Assembly: GCA_025464025.1 (NCBI GenBank)
Contig: JAODBP010000124.1
Coordinates: forward strand, 1-9,924
Origin: Actinomycetes bacterium
GTDB lineage: Bacteria; Actinomycetota; Acidimicrobiia; Acidimicrobiales; CADCSY01
Reading direction: 5' to 3'
Length of the DNA: 9,924 bases
In this document: piece by piece, positions 5,916 to 9,924 of the stretch
Numbering within the stretch: position 1 is the stretch's first letter
Layout: every line of letters begins with the position of its first letter
Notes under the pieces: model-generated
Seen by the model: the letters and a program-made list of their open reading frames with translations, nothing else
Told to the model about the DNA's origin: nothing
Databases searched by the model: none
Made by a program: the position numbers and the translations under genes

Positions 5916-6676
5916 CCGAGCGGTCGATCGAGAAGGTCGCCATCGTGACCGGGGGCGCCTCCGGCATCGGCCTCGGGATCAGCCAGCGGCTGGCGGCCGA
6001 CGGCGCCAAGGTCGCCATCCTCGACCGCAACGGCGAGGAGGCCGAGCGCCAGGCTGCCGAGCTCCGGGCCGGTGGCCACGAGGCGATGGCGGTCGAGGTC
6101 GACGTCGCCGACCGGGCCAGCGTCGAGCGAGCCGTCGACGAGGTGCGGGCCGCCTACGGGCCGATCACGATCCTGGTGAACAACGCCGGGATGGAGGGCT
6201 TCCAGAAGTTCCTCGAGATCACGACCGAGACGTGGGAGCGGTTGCTGGCGGTGAACCTCACCGGCACGTTCCACTGCTGCCAGGTGGTGCTGCCCGACAT
6301 GATCGCCGCCGGCTGGGGCCGCATCGTGAACATCTCGTCGTCGAGCACCCACAGCGGGCAGCCGCTGATGGCCCACTACGTGGCCTCGAAGTCCGGCATG
6401 GTCGGGCTCACCAAGAGCCTCGCCCTCGAGTTCGGCCCGAAGGGGATCACGGTGAACACGATCCCGCCCGGGTCGATCGACACGCCGATGAGCCGGCGCA
6501 ACGAGGAGCTGGGGCGCCTCGGCCCGGGCGGCATGGCGGAGGCGGCCAAGCGCACGCCCGTGCGGCGGGTCGGCACGCCGGACGACATCGCGGCGGCCTG
6601 CTCCTTCCTGTGCCGGGAGGAGTCGGGCTACATCACCGGCCAGGTCATCGGCGTCAACGGCGGCCGGAACACGTGA
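5912..6676 (+). CDS. Classical SDR oxidoreductase, FabG-like, 254 aa
   Basis: A cytoplasmic NAD(P)-dependent dehydrogenase with a complete classical SDR motif set: TGGASGIG (13-20), Asp38 at the end of strand 2 (ILDRN), which favours NAD(H), NNAG (90-93), Asn115, Ser143, Tyr156 and Lys160 (YVASK), the PPGSIDTPM segment (185-193), and the C-terminal ITGQVIGVNGG (241-251) typical of FabG-like tetramers. Length is normal. ATG 5912 overlaps the VOC stop by 4 nt; in-frame GTGs at 5903 and 5906 are less well placed. It closes the four-gene coupled operon. FabG-like sequence does not imply fatty acid synthesis here. In this context it more likely oxidises a hydroxyl or hydroxyacyl intermediate. Unlike the minus-strand SDR in this window it has no missing motif. 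Confidence 0.92.
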   Translation: MTERSIEKVAIVTGGASGIGLGISQRLAADGAKVAILDRNGEEAERQAAELRAGGHEAMAVEVDVADRASVERAVDEVRAAYGPITILVNNAGMEGFQKFLEITTETWERLLAVNLTGTFHCCQVVLPDMIAAGWGRIVNISSSSTHSGQPLMAHYVASKSGMVGLTKSLALEFGPKGITVNTIPPGSIDTPMSRRNEELGRLGPGGMAEAAKRTPVRRVGTPDDIAAACSFLCREESGYITGQVIGVNGGRNT

Positions 6677-6689
6677 CCTCCCGCTCCTT

Positions 6690-6718
6690 CTGACATCGGT
6701 GTCAACTCTGCGTATGCT
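6690..6718 (+). promoter_or_regulatory. Promoter for the amidohydrolase-ligase operon
   Basis: CTGACA (6690-6695) and TATGCT (6713-6718) are spaced 17 nt apart, the best sigma-70-type match in the window. The predicted start is near 6725, giving a leader of about 44 nt that contains a strong ribosome site GGGAGGGG (6754-6761), 7 nt before ATG 6769. The upstream operon ends at 6676, so a new transcription unit starts here. Confidence 0.65.
6691..6704. promoter_or_regulatory. Perfect dyad overlapping the -35 box; candidate operator
   Basis: TGACA-TCGG-TGTCA is a perfect 5-bp inverted repeat that includes five of the six -35 bases. Small dyads of this kind placed over a promoter are typical of TetR- or GntR-type operators in actinobacterial catabolic clusters. 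No matching copy lies in front of the other operons of the window, so the cognate regulator is unknown. Confidence 0.45.
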
Positions 6719-6733
6719 GGCTCTCAGGAGCCA
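6718..6733. promoter_or_regulatory. Perfect dyad over the predicted transcription start; second operator or 5' mRNA hairpin
   Basis: TGGCTC-TCAG-GAGCCA is a perfect 6-bp inverted repeat with a 4-nt loop. It begins on the last base of the -10 box and spans the predicted start. Its sequence differs from the dyad at 6691-6704. As DNA it could be a roadblock operator; if transcription starts upstream of it, it could fold as a stem at the 5' end of the mRNA. Confidence 0.4.
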
Positions 6734-6768
6734 ATAACGCAGTTCTCACCTCCGGGAGGGGAAGCCAG

Positions 6769-7959
6769 ATGACGACGCCCGCGGTCCCCGTCTTCGACGC
6801 CGACAACCACCTGTACGAGACCGAGGACGCCTTCACCAAGTTCCTGCCCGACCGCTACAAGGGCGCCGTCGACTACGTCGACGTGCGGGGCCGGAAGAAG
6901 ATCGTGGTGCAGGGCAAGATCAGCGACTACATCCCGAACCCGACGTTCGAGGTGGTCGCCCGGCCCGGGGCCCAGGAGGACTACTACCGGAAGGGCAACC
7001 CCGAGGGGAAGAGCCGCCGGGAGATCTTCGGCGAGCCGATGCGGTCGATCCCGGCCTTCCGGGAGCCCACCTCCCGCATCGAGCTGATGGACGAGCAGGG
7101 CCTCGACCGGACGCTCATGTTCCCGACGTTGGCCAGCCTCCTCGAGGAGCGGCTGCGGGACAGCCCCGACCTGACCCACGTCGTGATCCACGCCCTCAAC
7201 GAGTGGCTGTACGAGACCTGGCAGTTCAACCACGCCGACCGCATCTTCACCACGCCGGTCATCACCCTGCCGATCGTCGAGAAGGCCGTCGAGGAGCTGG
7301 AGTGGGTGGTCGAGCGGGGCGCCAAGGTCGTGCTCGTCCGGCCCGCGCCGGTACCCGGCCTCCGGGGGCCTCGCTCGTTCGCCCTCCCCGAGTTCGACCC
7401 GTTCTGGGCCAAGGTCGTCGAGCTCGACGTGCTGGTGGCCCTGCACTCGTCCGACAGCGGCTACGACCGCTTCGCCAACGAGTGGGTCGGCAGCCAGAGC
7501 GAGATGCTGCCGTTCCAGCCCCAGGCCTTCCGCATGCTCCAGGCCTGGCGCCCGGTGGAGGACGCCGTCTCGTCGCTCATCTGCCACGGCGCCCTCACCC
7601 GGTTCCCGACCGCCAAGGTGGCCGTCATCGAGAACGGGAGCAGCTGGGTCGCCCCCCTCCTGAAGTCGATGGCCGACGCCTACAAGAAGATGCCGCAGGA
7701 CTTCCCCGAGGACCCGGTCGCCGTCCTGAAGCGCCAGATCCACATCAGCCCGTTCTGGGAGGAGGACCTGAACGAGCTGGCCGACCTCATCGGCGAGGAC
7801 CGCGTGCTGTTCGGCTCCGACTACCCGCACCCCGAGGGCCTGGCCGATCCGGTGAGCTACACCGACGAGCTCGAGGGCGCGAGCGACGAGCGCGTGCGCA
7901 AGATCATGGGCGGGAACCTGGCCCGGCTGATGGGCGTCGAGGACACCGTCCTTCGATGA
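6769..7959 (+). CDS. Metal-dependent amidohydrolase (Amidohydro_2-type), 396 aa
   Basis: A TIM-barrel hydrolase or decarboxylase of the amidohydrolase superfamily, typical in length for the long Amidohydro_2 proteins of actinobacterial catabolic clusters. Seen: an N-terminal metal motif DADNH (10-14; D10, D12, H14), His226 in ALHSSDSGY, His273 in CHGAL, and the C-terminal GSDYPHPEG (349-357) with the catalytic Asp351 and His354. The family includes ACMSD-like decarboxylases and C-C or amide hydrolases. The reaction here is not assignable, but pairing with an acyl-CoA ligase suggests it releases a carboxylic acid. ATG 6769 has GGGAGGGG 7 nt upstream. The protein ends VEDTVLR, and the stop TGA (7957-7959) overlaps the first ATG of the 17-bp repeat array. 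The last 16 bases of the gene match the repeat unit at 15 positions. Confidence 0.88.
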   Translation: MTTPAVPVFDADNHLYETEDAFTKFLPDRYKGAVDYVDVRGRKKIVVQGKISDYIPNPTFEVVARPGAQEDYYRKGNPEGKSRREIFGEPMRSIPAFREPTSRIELMDEQGLDRTLMFPTLASLLEERLRDSPDLTHVVIHALNEWLYETWQFNHADRIFTTPVITLPIVEKAVEELEWVVERGAKVVLVRPAPVPGLRGPRSFALPEFDPFWAKVVELDVLVALHSSDSGYDRFANEWVGSQSEMLPFQPQAFRMLQAWRPVEDAVSSLICHGALTRFPTAKVAVIENGSSWVAPLLKSMADAYKKMPQDFPEDPVAVLKRQIHISPFWEEDLNELADLIGEDRVLFGSDYPHPEGLADPVSYTDELEGASDERVRKIMGGNLARLMGVEDTVLR

Positions 7960-8040
7960 GCACGGGCCTTCGATGAGCACGGTCCTTCGATGAGCAGGGT
8001 CCTTCGATGAGCACGGTCCTTCGATGAGCACGGTCCTTCG
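7956..8040 (+). repeat. Five tandem copies of a 17-bp repeat, consensus ATGAGCACGGTCCTTCG
   Basis: The units are 7956-7972 (one change, GGG for GGT), 7973-7989, 7990-8006 (one change, AGG for ACG), 8007-8023 and 8024-8040; three are identical to the consensus. A degenerate sixth copy is the 3' end of the amidohydrolase (7939-7955). The array fills the whole gap between the amidohydrolase and the ligase start. Near identity of the units implies recent expansion or active homogenisation. There is no spacer, so this is not a CRISPR. Copy number is likely to vary between strains, as in other minisatellites; that is inferred. Confidence 0.97.
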
Positions 8041-8044
8041 TTGA
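7956..8044 (+). other. Chain of five overlapping six-codon mini-ORFs linking two genes (putative termination-reinitiation relay)
   Basis: Every repeat unit encodes a complete mini-ORF: 7956-7976 MSTGLR, 7973-7993 MSTVLR, 7990-8010 MSRVLR, 8007-8027 MSTVLR and 8024-8044 MSTVLR, each followed by TGA. Each TGA overlaps the next ATG as ATGA. The first ATG overlaps the amidohydrolase stop, and the last TGA overlaps the ligase TTG (TTGA, 8041-8044). The other junctions in this window (ATGA, GTGA, TGATG) show that stop/start coupling is the local rule. No ribosome-binding sequence lies in the unit, so ribosomes could reach the ligase only by repeated termination and reinitiation, unless they start independently at the TTG. 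The peptides are probably by-products; translation itself is inferred. Confidence 0.6.
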
Positions 8045-9582
8045 CGACGATCCCGGCGCTGGTCGCCGGCACCGCCGAGCGGTTCGGCGACCGGTTGGCG
8101 GTCGTCGACGGGGAGGTGCGGCTGACCTACGCCGAGCTGGTCGACCGGGCCCGGAACTTCGGTGCCGCCCTCGTCCGCGTCGGCGCGGCGCCCGGGGACC
8201 GGGTGGCCATCTGGGCGCCGAACTCGGCGGGGTGGATCACGGCCGTGCTCGGGCTGTGGCAGGCCGGCGCCGTGCTCGTGCCGGTGAACACGCGGTTCAA
8301 GGGCGCCGAGGCGGCCGACATCATCCGCCGCAGCGGGGTGAAGGTGCTCGTGACGGTGGCCGACTTCCTCGGCACCGACTACGTCGGCATGCTGCGCGAC
8401 GCGGGCGTCGAGGTGCCGACCACGGTGCGACTCGACGGTGGCGGGGACGAGCTGGGTGCGTTCCTCGCCACCGCCTCCGACGAGCACCACGCCGAGGTCG
8501 ACGGCCGGGCGGCGTCCGTCACGGCCGACGCCGTGTCCGACATCCTCTTCACCTCGGGCACCACCGGCCGGCCCAAGGGCGTGGTCCAGACCCACGGCCG
8601 AACGCTCCAGGTGGCCACCGACTGGGTGGCGATGACCGGGCTCACCGCCGGCGACCGCTACCTCATGGTGAACCCGTACTTCCACATGTTCGGGTTGAAG
8701 GCCGGCATCCTCGCCTCGGTCGCGGCCGGGGCGGCCATGTTCCCCGAGCCGGTGTTCGACGTCGATCGGGTGCTGGCCCGCGTCGCCGAGGAGCAGATCA
8801 CCGTGCTGCCCGGGGCGCCCACGATCTACCAGGCGATCCTCGACTGCCCGACCCGCGGCGACCACGACCTGTCGAGCCTCCGCGTCGCGGTGACCGGCGC
8901 GGCCGACATCCCCGTCGAGCTCATCCGGCGGATCGTCGACGAGCTGCCGTTCCCGACGATCATCACCGGCTACGGCCTCACCGAGGGCGGCACGGCGGCG
9001 GCCACCTCGCCGGGCGACGACGTCGAGACCATCGCCACGACGGTCGGCCGACCCCGGCCCGGCTTCGAGCTGCGCATGGTCGACGCCGAGGGCACCGACG
9101 TGCCGGCGGGCGAGCCGGGCGAGATCCTGCTGCGGGGTGGGAGCATCATGTCGCACTACCTCGACGACGCCGAGGCCACGGCCGAGACGCTGTCGGCGGA
9201 CGGGTGGCTGAAGACGGGCGACCTCGGTGTGGTCGACGACGCCGGGTGCCTGCGCATCGTCGGGCGCTCGAAGGACATGTTCATCGTCGGCGGGTTCAAC
9301 GCCTACCCGGCCGAGATCGAGAACGCCCTGCTCCGCCACCCCGCCATCCAGCAGGCCGCGGTGATCGGCATCCCCGACGAGCGCCTGGGCGAGGTGGGCA
9401 TGGCCTTCGTCGTGCTGCGGCCGGGCGCCACCACGACCGGTCCCGAGATCGTGGCGTGGGGTCGCGACCAGATGGCGAACTACAAGGCACCCCGGGCCGT
9501 CGAGGTCGTCGATGCGCTGCCCCTGAACGCGACCGGCAAGGTGCAGAAGGACGAGCTGCGGGCCCGCGTCGTGCCGCCGTGA
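8041..9582 (+). CDS. Acyl-CoA synthetase (AMP-forming), FadD3-like, 513 aa
   Basis: An adenylate-forming ligase that activates a carboxylic acid as acyl-AMP and then acyl-CoA. Seen: the P-loop FTSGTTGRPKG (170-180), NPYFHMFGLKAGILA (211-225), the A5 motif YGLTE (311-315), the A7 motif TGD (392-394), GRSKDMFIVGGFNAYPAEIE (408-427) at the hinge, and the catalytic Lys500 in NATGK. From memory of the family, VSDILFTSGTTGR, the NPYFH-KAGILA block and VLPGAPTIYQ closely resemble mycobacterial FadD3, which activates the HIP propionate side chain in cholesterol breakdown; the substrate here is unproved. TTG 8041 is the only in-frame start after the TGA at 8008-8010 that keeps the full N terminus (TTIPALVAGTAERFGDR). 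It has no ribosome site and overlaps the last mini-ORF stop, so its translation probably depends on coupling. Confidence 0.92.
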   Translation: MTTIPALVAGTAERFGDRLAVVDGEVRLTYAELVDRARNFGAALVRVGAAPGDRVAIWAPNSAGWITAVLGLWQAGAVLVPVNTRFKGAEAADIIRRSGVKVLVTVADFLGTDYVGMLRDAGVEVPTTVRLDGGGDELGAFLATASDEHHAEVDGRAASVTADAVSDILFTSGTTGRPKGVVQTHGRTLQVATDWVAMTGLTAGDRYLMVNPYFHMFGLKAGILASVAAGAAMFPEPVFDVDRVLARVAEEQITVLPGAPTIYQAILDCPTRGDHDLSSLRVAVTGAADIPVELIRRIVDELPFPTIITGYGLTEGGTAAATSPGDDVETIATTVGRPRPGFELRMVDAEGTDVPAGEPGEILLRGGSIMSHYLDDAEATAETLSADGWLKTGDLGVVDDAGCLRIVGRSKDMFIVGGFNAYPAEIENALLRHPAIQQAAVIGIPDERLGEVGMAFVVLRPGATTTGPEIVAWGRDQMANYKAPRAVEVVDALPLNATGKVQKDELRARVVPP

Positions 9583-9629
9583 ACTGGCGATGGAACGTGC
9601 ACGGATCTGTCCACGAATCGTCGCCAGTT
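9582..9629 (+). terminator. Hairpin at the end of the ligase gene; candidate terminator
   Basis: AACTGGCGA (9582-9590) and TCGCCAGTT (9621-9629) form a perfect 9-bp stem that starts on the last base of the ligase stop codon. Within the loop CGTG (9596-9599) can pair with CACG (9612-9615), extending the fold. No T-run follows, so if it terminates transcription it is of the actinobacterial type lacking a U-tract; it may instead protect the mRNA 3' end. Confidence 0.5.
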
Positions 9630-9744
9630 CGCCGTCGAGAGATTTGTACTGGGTCAAGACAGGAGTTGGGGCGATCGGTCCAGAAAGTGGGGGCTTGAGC
9701 GTTCGGGTGGCCGAGCGGACCAGTCGTGATCGACCGGGGGGCCG

Positions 9745-9924
9745 ATGATCCAACGAGACGCAGCGAAGGGGCTCCGCGTGGCCGCAGCCCTGGCCGTCGC
9801 CGGCGGGTTGGCCGTCACCACCGGCTGCGGGGCGCGCTGGAACGATCGGCAGCAGGACGCCGTGCTGGCCCGCAGCCGGGGCGGCGCCGCCGTCGCCCCC
9901 GGGCCCGGCGACCAGGGAAGCACT
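9745..9924 (+). CDS. Putative lipoprotein, 5' part; possibly an ABC transporter substrate-binding protein
   Basis: The frame opens at ATG 9745, just after an in-frame TGA (9727-9729), and runs off the window after 60 codons. Seen: a short basic N-region (MIQRDAAKGLR), a hydrophobic core VAAALAVAGGLAV (12-24), and TTGC with Cys28 as the likely lipidated residue. The residue at -3 is Thr rather than the usual Leu or Val, so the lipobox is imperfect. The mature part starts CGARWNDRQQDAVLARSRGG and passes into a Gly/Ala/Pro-rich linker. That pattern resembles the N terminus of LIV-type periplasmic binding proteins of actinobacteria, consistent with the livF-like gene at the other edge. The binding-protein assignment is inference; lipoprotein export is better supported. 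The only nearby ribosome site is a GGGGGG run. Confidence 0.6.
   Translation, partial: MIQRDAAKGLRVAAALAVAGGLAVTTGCGARWNDRQQDAVLARSRGGAAVAPGPGDQGST

Noticed and set aside
7956..8040. CRISPR array or replication iterons
   Set aside because: The repeats are contiguous with no spacers, so not CRISPR. There is no replication gene or AT-rich region nearby, and the units keep stop/start overlaps tied to the two genes.
8232..9698. Overlapping plus-strand open frame inside the ligase
   Set aside because: Arg/Pro/Gly-rich shadow of the ligase in another frame; no recognisable motif.
9706..9718. GGTGGCCGAGCGG, similar to the 5' part of a tRNA-Ser or tRNA-Leu
   Set aside because: No acceptor stem partner, anticodon arm or T-loop follows; the lipoprotein gene starts 27 nt later. 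A chance match.
9630..9744. Promoter for the lipoprotein gene
   Set aside because: TTGTAC and TTGAGC occur, but neither has a plausible -10 box at 16-18 nt, so no promoter is called. Nothing else is recognisable in this gap beyond the hairpin at 9582-9629.
6724..9753. A very long open frame (about 1009 codons) on the minus strand, opposite the amidohydrolase and ligase
   Set aside because: The translation is dominated by Arg, Gly, Val, His and Asp without domain motifs, while the plus strand holds two clear enzymes. Long antisense open frames are common in GC-rich DNA. It runs through the 17-bp repeats only because their antisense frames lack stops.

Overview
The window is GC-rich DNA with dense, short-spaced genes. 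It carries an F420-type luciferase-like oxidoreductase, a cytochrome P450, two SDR dehydrogenases, a FadD3-like ligase and LIV-type ABC transporter parts. This mix points to an actinobacterium (Actinomycetota). An Acidimicrobiia- or Mycobacterium-like catabolic region is my guess and cannot be proved from this stretch.

Layout. (1) 1-519: the 3' end of a livF-like ABC ATPase on the plus strand. (2) 520-734: a gene-free convergent gap packed with hairpins, including a roughly 26-bp inverted repeat. (3) 735-2677, minus strand: a P450 and an SDR joined by a 4-nt ATGA overlap. (4) 2678-2760: a divergent control region with a symmetric 38-bp dyad around the predicted P450 promoter, next to a GntR/FadR-type regulator that is probably leaderless and starts at GTG 2761. 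(5) 3581-6676, plus strand: four genes that all overlap (LLM oxidoreductase, zinc MDR dehydrogenase, VOC-fold protein, SDR). (6) 6677-6768: a good promoter flanked by two different perfect dyads. (7) 6769-9582: a metal-dependent amidohydrolase and a FadD3-like acyl-CoA synthetase, separated by five copies of a 17-bp repeat. (8) 9583-9744: a hairpin after the ligase and otherwise no gene. (9) 9745-end: the start of a probable lipoprotein, perhaps a LIV-type substrate-binding protein.

Taken together this looks like a catabolic locus for a hydrophobic or cyclic compound. Uptake would be by LIV-type ABC systems, hydroxylation by the P450, oxidation and reduction by the SDR, MDR and LLM enzymes, hydrolysis or decarboxylation by the amidohydrolase, and CoA activation by the ligase. 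The substrate cannot be read from the sequence.

The most striking feature is at 7956-8040. Each 17-bp unit is a complete six-codon ORF (M-S-T-V-L-R-stop) whose TGA overlaps the ATG of the next unit. The chain begins on the amidohydrolase stop codon and ends on the TTG start of the ligase. It looks like an expanded stop/start junction and could act as a serial termination-reinitiation relay.
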